A stretch of DNA of 64,000 nt. Source: Nostocaceae cyanobacterium. Lineage in GTDB: Bacteria > Cyanobacteriota > Cyanobacteriia > Cyanobacteriales > Nostocaceae. The notes under the pieces are model-generated. The model was not told the DNA's origin, searched no databases, and saw nothing but the letters and a program-made list of their open reading frames with translations. The position numbers and the translations under genes are program-made. Shown piece by piece: positions 44,991 to 54,222 of this stretch (position 1 is the stretch's first letter; the number at the start of each line of letters is the position of its first letter). The stretch lies in NCBI GenBank assembly GCA_030065825.1, contig JASJCY010000002.1:1-64000 (forward strand), in the 5' to 3' direction.

Positions 44991-45111
44991 AACGGTTTTG
45001 GACAACGCATATTTAATTTCCACGCCTAGGTCTAATCAACACCATCAAACCGAGTATCTTCCCGCAGACTCGGCAACCAATAAGCAACCGCTAAAGTTTT
45101 CTCTAATCCCA

Positions 45112-47049
45112 TTAATCATTACTCCCTGAAGATTGTTTTTTATGGCGAATCAGAGCATTACGCAATCTATTTTGACTAGAAGATGCTGGTTTTCCTAAAC
45201 TCCGTCGCCGACGTCTTGGTTTGGTAGAATTAGTCCTAGAATTTGCGGTTCGATTAGTAGTTGTGCGACGTCGCAATCTATTGCGCAATCTTGTTTGGGA
45301 GGTTGATGTTGCTCGGTTGATTCGCCGAGGTCTTCTAACTCTGGTAACTTTTCTAGAAGATGATGAGCTATTAGCAGCGCGTTGTCTTCTCCTTCTCAGA
45401 GATTCTCTTAAACGCTGTCTTCTGTTACTGGTCGATCTGCTTGTAGCTCTACTAGAACTTGTTACTCTTCTAGGTGTAGATGTAGATACCCTGGAAGAAG
45501 AGTTAATTCTGCGTCTACGTCTGATGGTGGGGGTTTTGGGACTAGATACGGTAGGAATCTTTTTACTTGTGGATGTAACTAGTCTCCGTTTGCGTACAGA
45601 ATTTTGAGTATTGGAACTACTAGAAGTGTTACTATTAGAACTGTTCCTTGTTTGGATGGCTCTTTTCTTTTTACGTTCTTGTATTTGTCGATAACGACGG
45701 GAACCTTGAATGGCATATTCTGTAGAAATTGCAACTCCTTGTCGTCCGTTACTACTAGGCTTAAGTTTCCATTTTTGCGCCCTTTGCAAATGCTCTTTGT
45801 CTAATTTGTCGTTACCACTAGAACGCAGCAATCGCACATTAGTAACATTACCTTTATTATCTGTATCAACTGCAACTTCTACTCTACCTTCAACTCCCCG
45901 TCTACGTGCCCAAGTTGGGTAATTTACATTACATTTGCGACAAGCTGCACGACCATCTCCGTTACCGGTTGAGTTACCTCTACCGTTACCTAAACCACTT
46001 TCTATTTTGGGTTTTGTAGGTGCGGTTGCTACTGTGGAGCTAGATGTTTTTTTACTGGTATTTCTACTATTGTTATTGCGATTATTGTTACTAGTACGCT
46101 GATTGGAAGAAGTACCAGTACGAACAGCAATGGTAGAGCTATTATTGGAAGTATTTGATGAACCAGATGAGGGTGAGGTTGTAATATTTTTGCTATCAGT
46201 TTGAGAACCTCGGGCATCCCTCAACCCTGTGAGTGCGGTTCGCAATCCCTCATTGCTTTGCTGTGGATTGGAAGTAGTTAATTGCGAGGTTTTGGGAGTA
46301 CTTGGTTGGCTGCTGCGGGAGTCTGGAACCTGAGCCAAGGATTGTGGAGGTTTGGTATTTGCGTTGACTTTCGTGTCTCTAATTTGAGCCAGGGATTCCC
46401 GTAATTTTTCGGTATTGTTTGCTGTTTGAGTATTATTTTGAACGGGTGGCTTTTGGGTTTGTGCTGGTTGGGGATTAACCTTTTGAGGCTGAACTACTGG
46501 TTTTTGGGGTGCTGTTGCGGTTGTGGGTACAGATGGCTGTGGTGATGCTAACTCTAGTTTTTGCGGTGGTACGATGGCTTTTTGGGGTGCTGTTGCAGTT
46601 GTGGATACAGATGGCTGTGGTGATGCTAACTCTAGTTTTTGTGGTGGTACGATGGGTAAAGTTCTGCTGGGAGCGATCGCACTCACATTCGGTGGTGGAC
46701 TTGGTATGATGACAGTCTGACTACCACCACTGCTAGAATTAGTGTCACCAGTTGTCAGAATTTGAGAGTTATCTGTAACGACTTTCTCAACTGGCTGCTC
46801 TTTTGGTTGTGGTTCAATTTTCTTCTCCTCTGGAAGTTCCTCTTCTGGCTCTGGAGGGGTATCGAGCAAAGTGATTTCCATCGGTTCTTCTTCTATTTCC
46901 GGCACCTTTGCCAAAAGATTGCCTATACCTGAAGCTATGACTCCAACATGCAATCCTAAAGAAGCAATCAGACTGCATACCAAAAAAGTTTTCAGAGCTT
47001 TCAGTTCTTTTTCTCGCTGCTCTAGAGCCGTGCCGGAAAAGCTCAACAT
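45112..47049 (-). CDS. TonB-family energy transducer with long Arg/Ser-rich C-terminal tail
   Basis: 645 residues. One N-terminal membrane anchor (FLVCSLIASLGLHVGVIASG, about 23-42), then the typical Glu/Pro and Pro/Gln-rich periplasm-spanning region (50-360, with a duplicated PPQKLELASPQPSV block). A TonB C-terminal domain follows at about 365-450 (YPTWARRRGVEGRVEVAVDT, LRRAQKWKLKP-like). Couples proton-motive force from ExbBD to outer-membrane receptors. Unusually, about 190 further residues follow, consisting almost only of Arg, Ser, Thr and Asn with RRRRR blocks. It diverges from exbB-exbD-fec genes, so it belongs to iron uptake. Confidence 0.88.
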   Translation of the reverse strand: MLSFSGTALEQREKELKALKTFLVCSLIASLGLHVGVIASGIGNLLAKVPEIEEEPMEITLLDTPPEPEEELPEEKKIEPQPKEQPVEKVVTDNSQILTTGDTNSSSGGSQTVIIPSPPPNVSAIAPSRTLPIVPPQKLELASPQPSVSTTATAPQKAIVPPQKLELASPQPSVPTTATAPQKPVVQPQKVNPQPAQTQKPPVQNNTQTANNTEKLRESLAQIRDTKVNANTKPPQSLAQVPDSRSSQPSTPKTSQLTTSNPQQSNEGLRTALTGLRDARGSQTDSKNITTSPSSGSSNTSNNSSTIAVRTGTSSNQRTSNNNRNNNSRNTSKKTSSSTVATAPTKPKIESGLGNGRGNSTGNGDGRAACRKCNVNYPTWARRRGVEGRVEVAVDTDNKGNVTNVRLLRSSGNDKLDKEHLQRAQKWKLKPSSNGRQGVAISTEYAIQGSRRYRQIQERKKKRAIQTRNSSNSNTSSSSNTQNSVRKRRLVTSTSKKIPTVSSPKTPTIRRRRRINSSSRVSTSTPRRVTSSSRATSRSTSNRRQRLRESLRRRRQRAANSSSSSRKVTRVRRPRRINRATSTSQTRLRNRLRRRTTTNRTANSRTNSTKPRRRRRSLGKPASSSQNRLRNALIRHKKQSSGSND

Positions 47050-47308
47050 TTATTGAAACCTATTTGCAGTAACTTTGATAGATTATAAGAATTAAGCGCA
47101 AAAGTCAATCATCAATTCAAGACAATTTGTTTCTTCTAATCAAAGAAATTGTTGATTTTTAGGGCTGGATTGGTTGAAAAGCTGATATGGGAAGGAATAT
47201 AGCTTTTTTCTGTTATAAAATACCATGTTCCCAATGGGCTACTTACCCCATGGAGCAAAAATAGGACAGATAATGATTGACAAAGATTTGCATCTAATAT
47301 AATTTAAA

Positions 47309-47325
47309 ATGATAACTTCTATCAT
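47309..47325. promoter_or_regulatory. Candidate Fur-like operator upstream of exbB
   Basis: ATGATA-ACTTC-TATCAT is a perfect inverted repeat between the divergent tonB and exbB genes, resembling Fur half-sites (GATAAT). Iron repression would fit the gene contents; no experiment is known to me. Confidence 0.4.
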
Positions 47326-47377
47326 CTGCAATCTGTAGGGATTAGAAGTCATACATTTACCAGTTTGAGCAATATAC

Positions 47378-48034
47378 ATGGGAATAAATAATCTATTCTC
47401 AGCAGGTGGTGTGGTAATGGTTCCCCTGCTTGGTTTTTCTGTGTTGGCTGTAGGGCTGATTATCGAGCGTTTGCGGTTTTGGTTAAAAGTGAATCAGCGT
47501 CAGAATCGGGTGGTAAGAGATATCTTGAATCTCTATCGTCGGGATAATGTGGTATCGGCTATCGATGGGTTGCGCAAGAATGCAGATTTACCCATAGCGC
47601 GGATTTTCTTAACGGCTTTGGAATTGGAAGAACCCACTCCAGAGGAGTTTCGTTTGGCGTTGGAAAGTGAGGCACAAGCGGAAATTCCTTTACTCAAGCG
47701 TTTTCAGACTATCTTTGATACGATTATTTCCCTGGCACCGTTATTAGGACTTTTGGGTACGGTGTTGGGTCTGATAGCCTCTTTTGCTTCTCTGAATCTG
47801 GGGGATGTAGGAGGTTCTCAAACTGCGGGTGTAACCGGTGGGATTAGCGAAGCGCTGGTTTCTACCGCTGCGGGGTTAGTTGTAGCTATTTTTACTCTGA
47901 TGTTTGCCAATACTTTCCGGGGATTGTATCAAAGGCAAATGGCATTGATTCAAGAATATGGCGGTGAGTTGGAATTGCTTTACCGTCGTCGTTATGAACG
48001 AGGAGGAGAGAAATCCTATGCGTCTACCAGATGA
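47378..48034 (+). CDS. exbB: ExbB/TolQ/MotA-type proton channel
   Basis: 218 residues with three membrane helices: about 12-30, then FQTIFDTIISLAPLLGLLGTVLGLIASF around 108-136 and a third near 155-178 (EALVSTAAGLVVAIFTLMFAN), the conserved ExbB pore helices with the Thr/Gly pattern. Forms the inner-membrane channel with ExbD that powers TonB. It overlaps exbD by 17 bp and lies divergent from tonB, so a dedicated TonB-ExbBD system is present. Confidence 0.93.
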   Translation: MGINNLFSAGGVVMVPLLGFSVLAVGLIIERLRFWLKVNQRQNRVVRDILNLYRRDNVVSAIDGLRKNADLPIARIFLTALELEEPTPEEFRLALESEAQAEIPLLKRFQTIFDTIISLAPLLGLLGTVLGLIASFASLNLGDVGGSQTAGVTGGISEALVSTAAGLVVAIFTLMFANTFRGLYQRQMALIQEYGGELELLYRRRYERGGEKSYASTR

Positions 48035-48422
48035 TGCGGATATCCCAGCACAGATTAATATTGTGCCGATGATTGATGTCATATTTGCGATTTTGACATT
48101 TTTTGTGATGTCAACATTATTTTTGACACGTTCTGAGGGTTTACCAGTAAATTTACCGAAAGCGGAGACGGCGAAAAAAAGCAGTCGTCCAGTACAGGTA
48201 AATGTAACGGTAAATCAGGCTGGAGAAGTATTTTTAAATAAGCAAGGGATTAGTATCGAACAATTAGAAGCAAAAATCAAGCAGAAAGTACAGCCAAAGC
48301 AAGAGGTGATGGTGGTGCTGAATGCTGATGCGGGGGTAGATCACGGTAAAGTTGTAGCGGTGATGGATAAGGTACGACGGGTTAAGGGTGCAAAGTTAGC
48401 GATCGCCACTCGCAAGCCTTAA
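48018..48422 (+). CDS. exbD: ExbD/TolR-type biopolymer transport protein
   Basis: 134 residues from ATG 48018, chosen for the strong AGGAGGAGAG at 48001-48010; the longer frame from 47958 lacks one. A single helix follows INIVPMIDVIFAILTFFVMS, whose Asp is the essential proton-carrying residue, then the periplasmic domain (LNADAGVDHGKVVAVMDKVR). Works with ExbB and TonB to energise outer-membrane siderophore receptors. Confidence 0.93.
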   Translation: MRLPDDADIPAQINIVPMIDVIFAILTFFVMSTLFLTRSEGLPVNLPKAETAKKSSRPVQVNVTVNQAGEVFLNKQGISIEQLEAKIKQKVQPKQEVMVVLNADAGVDHGKVVAVMDKVRRVKGAKLAIATRKP

Positions 48423-48451
48423 GTGAGTATTGATGAGGAGGAATTAGGAAG

Positions 48452-49468
48452 TTGATATTACCTCGCACCAGGCTGATTATTGGTTTAGCAGTGGGTTTTT
48501 TCCTGTTATTGGTGTGTTTATTTATTAGTGTTTCTTTTGGTGCTGCGGATATTCCTGGAAGGACTATTTTCCAGGCTTTGGTTAATTTCGATGATGGTTC
48601 CAGGGAACAGTTAATTATTCGCACTATCAGATTACCTCGTTCTTTGTTGGCGATGCTAGTAGGTGCGGGTATATCCACTGCGGGTGCAATTATGCAGGGT
48701 ATTACTCGTAATCCTTTAGCCGATCCCGGTATTTTAGGGATTAATGCTGGTGCTATTTTTGCGGTGGTAATTTCAATATTTTTATTCCATGCATCAGCAC
48801 CAAGTTTTTATATTTGGTGCGGTTTAATAGGTGCGGGAATTACTGTAATATTAGTATATTTTTTGGCTTATTTGGGCAGGGGTGGAATTACTCCCCTAAA
48901 CTTAACTATTGCTGGTGCGGCGATTGGTGCATTACTGGGTTCTCTGACTACTACAGTATTAATTGTTAATCAACGGGCTTTGGCAGAAGTGCGGTTTTGG
49001 TTGGCTGGTTCCTTAGCCAATGCGGAGTTTAGCACCATTACCCAAGTTTTGCCATATATTTGTGTGGGGATGATAGTGGCGATCGCTATCTCGAAGCAGA
49101 TTACAATTTTAAGTTTAGGGGAAGATGTCGCCAAGGGTTTAGGACAACAAACAGGTTGGGTAAAAATTTTAGCAGGGTTATCTGTCTTATGTTTAGATGG
49201 TAGCGCGGTAGCGGTGGGGGGTGCAATCGGTTTTTTGGGTTTAATTGTTCCCCATATGGTGCGTTTTTTTGTGGGGGTAAATTACCAGTGGATTTTACCT
49301 TATAGTGCGTTATTTGGAGCGATATTGCTGCTAGTTTCTGATTTGATAGCCAGATTAATTATTCAACCCCAAGAGGTTCCTGTGGGTATTATGACAGCTA
49401 TTGTCGGTGCCCCATTCTTCATTTATGTAGCTAAAACCCAGGTGAAGAAGTCAACAACCCACCGCTAA
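48452..49468 (+). CDS. FecCD-family iron-siderophore ABC permease 1
   Basis: 338 residues beginning with TTG at 48452 behind GAGGAGGAATTAGG. About ten transmembrane helices; the family motifs IRLPRSLLAMLVGAGISTAGAIMQGITRNPLADPGILGI and GFLGLIVPHMVR are clear. Inner-membrane component for ferric-siderophore (or cobalamin-type) import. It follows exbD after 29 bp and is therefore likely in one transcript with exbB and exbD. No start ATG is available nearby. Confidence 0.92.
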   Translation: MILPRTRLIIGLAVGFFLLLVCLFISVSFGAADIPGRTIFQALVNFDDGSREQLIIRTIRLPRSLLAMLVGAGISTAGAIMQGITRNPLADPGILGINAGAIFAVVISIFLFHASAPSFYIWCGLIGAGITVILVYFLAYLGRGGITPLNLTIAGAAIGALLGSLTTTVLIVNQRALAEVRFWLAGSLANAEFSTITQVLPYICVGMIVAIAISKQITILSLGEDVAKGLGQQTGWVKILAGLSVLCLDGSAVAVGGAIGFLGLIVPHMVRFFVGVNYQWILPYSALFGAILLLVSDLIARLIIQPQEVPVGIMTAIVGAPFFIYVAKTQVKKSTTHR

Positions 49469-49701
49469 TTGGACGCTAATTGGAGTACCAATATAGCGGG
49501 TGTTTGTTTAATTTGTTACTGGTGGTAATAGCCGCGCTTTTGGAGGTTCATATCTTGTACTAATAAAATTCAAGAGTAAAAATTTACTGAAAAAATTTTA
49601 CTACGCAGGTTTGAAATGCATGAAATTCAATCTATTGATAAAAATATATGTTTATTGCCAAGCAAATAATTCAGTATTAAAACTGTGGTGGAAGATGTGT
49701 G

Positions 49702-50745
49702 ATGAAGCAAAGTTCCCTAGTTTTCCGTGTTCCCAGATTCAAAATTTCGTTGCGTATTTCCCGACGAGTCATCCCTGTTTTTTTGATTTTGACTCTGATT
49801 ACTTTGATGGGGTTAATTACCAATACTTCTGTTGGTGATTACCCAATCTCACCCCTAGCTGTGACGCAAACCCTCTTGGGAATAGATACGGGAAACCCCA
49901 ATCATAGTTTTATTATCTATAATCTTAGATTACCACGCACTCTCACCGCCTGTCTTGTGGGTATAGCTTTGGGGATTGCGGGGACTATTATGCAAGGTAT
50001 AACTCGTAACCCATTAGCAGACCCAGGGATTATTGGCATTAATGCTGGTGCGGGTTTAGCAGCAGTAAGCGTAATTATACTATTTCCCAATGTACCTATA
50101 TTTAGTTTGCCATTAGCAGCTTTTGGTGGTGCTTTGCTGGCTTGTTTATTAATTTATCTCTTGGCTTGGGAGAGGGGAACCCATCCTATACGTTTAATTT
50201 TAATTGGTGTGGGAATTGCAGCGGTTGCTGATGCTGGTACTAATTTGATGATAGCTGTGGGGGATATTTATGATGTCAGTGAGGCTTTAGTTTGGTTAGC
50301 AGGAAGTGTCTATGGACGGAGTTGGGAGGTGGTTTTAGCTTTACTTCCTTGGTTAATTGTTTTTATCCCTTTAGCTTTCACGGGTATATCGTCATTAAAT
50401 GCATTAGTTTTGGGGGATAATATTGCTAAGGGTTTGGGTAGTCGGGTGGAATGGGAGAGGAGTTTTTTATTATTAGTTAGTGCGGGGTTATCTGGTGTGG
50501 CGGTAGCAACAGCAGGAACTATAGGTTTTATAGGTTTAATTGCGCCTCATATTGGGAGAAAATTAGTAGGTAATAGTCATGAAGGATTAATTCCTGTAGC
50601 GGGAATGATGGGGGGAATGATTGTGGTTTGGGCGGATTTTTTGGGGAGGGTTTTGTTTAGTCCGGTGGAGATTCCTTGTGGGATTATTACTGCTGTCATT
50701 GGTGCGCCTTATTTTGTTTATTTGTTGGTGAAAAGTAGGAAGTAA
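49702..50745 (+). CDS. FecCD-family iron-siderophore ABC permease 2
   Basis: 347 residues from ATG 49702 (GTG at 49699 also possible). Same fold as the previous gene: LRLPRTLTACLVGIALGIAGTIMQGITRNPLADPGIIGI and GFIGLIAPHIGR. It probably heterodimerises with permease 1, as FecC/FecD or FhuB halves do. A 230-bp gap separates the two genes. No periplasmic binding protein gene is present in the window. Confidence 0.92.
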   Translation: MKQSSLVFRVPRFKISLRISRRVIPVFLILTLITLMGLITNTSVGDYPISPLAVTQTLLGIDTGNPNHSFIIYNLRLPRTLTACLVGIALGIAGTIMQGITRNPLADPGIIGINAGAGLAAVSVIILFPNVPIFSLPLAAFGGALLACLLIYLLAWERGTHPIRLILIGVGIAAVADAGTNLMIAVGDIYDVSEALVWLAGSVYGRSWEVVLALLPWLIVFIPLAFTGISSLNALVLGDNIAKGLGSRVEWERSFLLLVSAGLSGVAVATAGTIGFIGLIAPHIGRKLVGNSHEGLIPVAGMMGGMIVVWADFLGRVLFSPVEIPCGIITAVIGAPYFVYLLVKSRK

Positions 50746-50829
50746 AAAGAGAATAATCTCACGCAAATAAGCACTATTAAATAAGCCCTTAATTTAGGGT
50801 AGACCCAAAGAAGAAAAAAGAGAGAATAA

Positions 50830-51750
50830 TTGATAAATATATCAAAATTATCAATGGCATATAATATTCATAACCATTATCAAGTTTCTGCACGCAATCT
50901 AACCCTAGGTTACGATGGTGCGACAATTATTAAAAATATAGATGTAAGTATACCTAGTGGGAAAATTACGGCTTTGGTGGGTGCAAATGGTTGTGGTAAA
51001 TCAACTTTGCTAAAAGGGATAGCTAGGTTGTTAAAGCCTAGTAAGGGAAAGGTTTATTTGGATAGTCATGATGTGTTTAAGTTATCGAGTAAGGAGGTAG
51101 CAAAAAAGTTAGGGATTCTTACTCAGAATCCAGTAGCACCAGAGGGAATGACGGTGAAGGATTTGGTGGCTTGTGGTCGTTTTCCTTATCAAAGTTGGTT
51201 ACAACAATGGAGTAAGGAAGATGAACTTCAGGTGAGATTGGCTTTAGAAATTACGGGAATAAAGGAGTTTGCGGAACGAGAATTAGATACTCTTTCTGGG
51301 GGACAGCGACAGCGGGCTTGGATTGCCATGGCTTTAGCTCAAAATACGGATATTTTATTGTTAGATGAACCGACAACTTTTTTAGATATGGCACACCAAG
51401 TAGAGGTGTTGGATTTGCTGTGGGAATTGAATCATCAACAGGGTAAAACTTTGGTAATGGTTTTGCATGATTTAAATCAAGCTTGTCGCTATGCAGATAA
51501 TTTATTAGTGGTGAAAGAAGGTGAAATTTATGGTCACGGTGCGCCATCTAAAATAATGAATGAAATTATGGTACGTGAGGTTTTTGGTTTAGAATGTCAG
51601 GTTGTGGATGACCCCATAACTGGTACGCCAATGTGTATACCTATTAGTCGAATTAAGGATAAATATTATTCGTATTCGAGTCCAAAATTAGCAATTAAAA
51701 AAACCGCAGAGGACGCAGAGAACACAGAGAGAAGAAATGGAGAGGTATAA
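50830..51750 (+). CDS. FecE/FepC-type ABC ATPase for ferric-siderophore import
   Basis: 306 residues. Walker A GANGCGKST, signature LSGGQRQRAW, Walker B ILLLDEPT, switch histidine in VLHDLNQA. The start at 50830 is a TTG behind AGAGAGAATAA; ATG 50854 is an alternative without a ribosome site. Energises the two FecCD permeases. The last 19 or so residues (KKTAEDAENTERRNGEV) are encoded by a CCGCAGAGGACGCAGAGAAC-type STRR repeat, so the native end has been extended. Confidence 0.9.
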   Translation: MINISKLSMAYNIHNHYQVSARNLTLGYDGATIIKNIDVSIPSGKITALVGANGCGKSTLLKGIARLLKPSKGKVYLDSHDVFKLSSKEVAKKLGILTQNPVAPEGMTVKDLVACGRFPYQSWLQQWSKEDELQVRLALEITGIKEFAERELDTLSGGQRQRAWIAMALAQNTDILLLDEPTTFLDMAHQVEVLDLLWELNHQQGKTLVMVLHDLNQACRYADNLLVVKEGEIYGHGAPSKIMNEIMVREVFGLECQVVDDPITGTPMCIPISRIKDKYYSYSSPKLAIKKTAEDAENTERRNGEV

Positions 51751-51779
51751 TTCGAGAAGCGAGATAAGATGATGGTCAT

Positions 51780-52040
51780 TTCCAAAAAATCAGTAAAGAT
51801 TATTCCGTACTGTTTGAGGAACCCTATAGTTCGAGACTTTCTCATCGTAATTCCCTTTATAATTTGGCAAGTATTGAACAAATTAATGAACCAGGTTTAC
51901 CAGAAAAGTTAACAGTGAGAATAACTTGTTGTTTGTATATTCTCATTCCCCCAGATTACGAAAAATGTCATAATTGTTCTCTATTGACACCAGAGGAAAT
52001 AATTGCACAAATCAAAGTAGACATGTTAACAGATAAATAA
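51780..52040 (+). pseudogene. C-terminal relic of a FhuF-like ferric reductase
   Basis: An open frame without start reads FEEPYSSRLSHRNSLYNLAS and ends CCLYILIPPDYEKCHNCSLL TPEEI. The CC-x11-C-x2-C arrangement is that of FhuF-type [2Fe-2S] siderophore reductases, spaced one residue longer than the x10 I recall. It directly follows the fec ATPase gene, so it was probably the operon's iron-release reductase. The N-terminal two thirds are lost. Confidence 0.55.
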
Positions 52041-52142
52041 AAAGTTAAGTCAAAATAGCGGATTTTCAAAGCAAATATTCTTTAAAAATCTGGTTGATGA
52101 GATTGCTAAAAGTTATTAGTTTAATCAGAGGTGCAATGAACA

Positions 52143-54215
52143 ATGTCCAAAAAAAGAATTATCATATCGTTTATCTTGGGTTTTCTGTTGATACTATTTT
52201 TTGGTAGTCAGAGTCTAACCAATCAAATAAAAAATACGGAAATACTTTGGGATACTTACGGTATACCCCATATTTACGCCAAAGATACAAAAAGCGCGTT
52301 TTATACCTTTGGCTGGGCACAAATGCACAGCCATGGTAATCTGCTCTTACGTCTATATGGACAAGCTAGGGGTAAAGCTGCTGCTTATTGGGGAGAAGAC
52401 TATTTACAGTCTGATCGCTGGATATGGACGATGGGTGTACCTAGTCGTGCTAGTGCTTGGTATAAAGCTCAAAACCCTGATTTTCGCAGTTATTTAGATG
52501 CTTTCGCTGATGGGATAAATACCTATGCAAAACAGCATCCAGACCTAATTGATGATGATGTAGAGGTAGTGTTACCAGTTACAGGGGAAGATATACTAGC
52601 CCACCTACAAAGAGTACTAAATTTTACCTTTGTTGTGAATCCCGAAAGTGTAACAGGTATTACCAAGCAAGAACCACCAGGTTCCAACGGTTGGGCGATC
52701 GCACCAAAACGATCTGCTAGTAATAAGTCGATGTTGCTGGTTAATCCCCATTTACCTTGGTCTGATTTGTTTTTGTGGTACGAAGCGCAAGTTACCGCAC
52801 CGGGAATGAATGCTTCCGGTGCTACGTTGGTGGGTATTCCGGTGTTAACCATTGCTTTTAATGATAATCTGGGGTGGACTCACACTGTTAACACCCACGA
52901 CGGTTGGGATGCTTATAAATTGAAGTTAGCGGGTGATGGGTATTTGTTTGATGGTAAAGTCAGGAGTTTTGAAACTCAGACTGTGAATTTACAGGTGAAG
53001 CAAAAAGACGGAACTCTCAAGACTCAACCCCTAGTGGTGAAAAGTTCGGTGCATGGACCCATCGTCGGGGAAAAACAGGGTAAACCTATAGCGTTGAGGG
53101 TCGTCGGGTTGGATAGACCTGGTACACTAAAGCAATGGTGGAATATGGTGCGATCGCAAAATCTGGGAGAATTCCAAACAGCCCTAAAAGCTCTACAATT
53201 ACCCATGTTTACCGTGATGTATGCTGACCGTCAAGGACATATTATGCATCTATTTAACGGTCATGTACCAGTGCGTCAACAGGGTGATTTTGCTTATTGG
53301 CAGGGTATCATTCCTGGTGACACTTCCCAAACCCTATGGACGAAAATTCACCCCTATAAAGACTTACCCAAGGTCGTAGATCCACTCAGTGGTTGGTTAC
53401 AAAATGCCAACGATCCACCCTGGACAACCACCTTCCCCACAGCCATCAAAGCAGATGATTATCCATCTTATATGGCTCCCCATACCATGGATTTTCGAGC
53501 GCAGCGTTCTGCAAAAATGTTGGATGAGGATGAAAAAATTTCTTTTGAGGAGATGGTCAAATATAAACATTCTACACGGATGGAACTTGCAGACCGAATC
53601 TTAGATGACTTGATTCCTGCTGCACGTAAATATGGTAATAAATTAGCCCAAAAAGCAGCAGATGTGTTAGAGAAGTGGGATAAACAGGCTAATGCTGATA
53701 GTCAAGGGGCTGTATTATTTGCTGCTTGGGCTAATGAATTAGATTTTGATACCGCTTTCAGTCAACCTTGGAGTGAAAAATTACCCCGTACTACCCCTGA
53801 CGGTTTAGCAAATCCCCAAGACGCGGTAAAGTTATTGGAAAAAGTAGCTTTGAAGTTAGAAAAGGATGCAGGTAAGTTAGATGTACCTTGGGGAGATTTA
53901 TTCAGATTCCGACAGGGTAAATTAGATTTACCAGGTAACGGAGGAGACGGTTATTTAGGTATTTTCCGGGTGGTAAATTTTGCTCCTGCAAAAGATGGAC
54001 GGTTTCAGGCTGTTGCAGGGGATTCATACACAGCTGCAATTGAATTTTCCCAACCAGTAAAGGCTATGGCGATTATGAGTTATGGAAATGCATCTCAACC
54101 AGGTTCCCTTCATCAGACCGATCAATTAGAATTATTAGGGAAAAAACAATTGCGTCCCGTATGGCGTTCTAGAAAGGATGTTGAGGCTCATTTAGAAACC
54201 CGTCAGGTATTCTAA
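52143..54215 (+). CDS. Penicillin acylase/acyl-homoserine-lactone acylase-family Ntn hydrolase
   Basis: 690 residues. The N-terminal helix (IIISFILGFLLILFFGS) is a signal peptide or anchor. After the alpha region comes S181 in EPPGSNGWAIAP, the autocatalytic cleavage site and N-terminal nucleophile. NPHLPWSDLFLWYEAQV and VHGPIVGEK complete the family pattern. Periplasmic amide hydrolase. Known relatives include the AHL acylase AiiC of Anabaena and PvdQ, which deacylates pyoverdine precursors. Its place between iron-uptake and NRPS genes makes a PvdQ-like maturation role attractive but unproven. Confidence 0.88.
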   Translation: MSKKRIIISFILGFLLILFFGSQSLTNQIKNTEILWDTYGIPHIYAKDTKSAFYTFGWAQMHSHGNLLLRLYGQARGKAAAYWGEDYLQSDRWIWTMGVPSRASAWYKAQNPDFRSYLDAFADGINTYAKQHPDLIDDDVEVVLPVTGEDILAHLQRVLNFTFVVNPESVTGITKQEPPGSNGWAIAPKRSASNKSMLLVNPHLPWSDLFLWYEAQVTAPGMNASGATLVGIPVLTIAFNDNLGWTHTVNTHDGWDAYKLKLAGDGYLFDGKVRSFETQTVNLQVKQKDGTLKTQPLVVKSSVHGPIVGEKQGKPIALRVVGLDRPGTLKQWWNMVRSQNLGEFQTALKALQLPMFTVMYADRQGHIMHLFNGHVPVRQQGDFAYWQGIIPGDTSQTLWTKIHPYKDLPKVVDPLSGWLQNANDPPWTTTFPTAIKADDYPSYMAPHTMDFRAQRSAKMLDEDEKISFEEMVKYKHSTRMELADRILDDLIPAARKYGNKLAQKAADVLEKWDKQANADSQGAVLFAAWANELDFDTAFSQPWSEKLPRTTPDGLANPQDAVKLLEKVALKLEKDAGKLDVPWGDLFRFRQGKLDLPGNGGDGYLGIFRVVNFAPAKDGRFQAVAGDSYTAAIEFSQPVKAMAIMSYGNASQPGSLHQTDQLELLGKKQLRPVWRSRKDVEAHLETRQVF

Positions 54216-54222
54216 CACGGAT

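Noticed and set aside
45221-45607. 128-codon plus-strand frame rich in Leu, Val and Arg
   Set aside because: Antisense shadow of the Arg/Ser-rich TonB tail.
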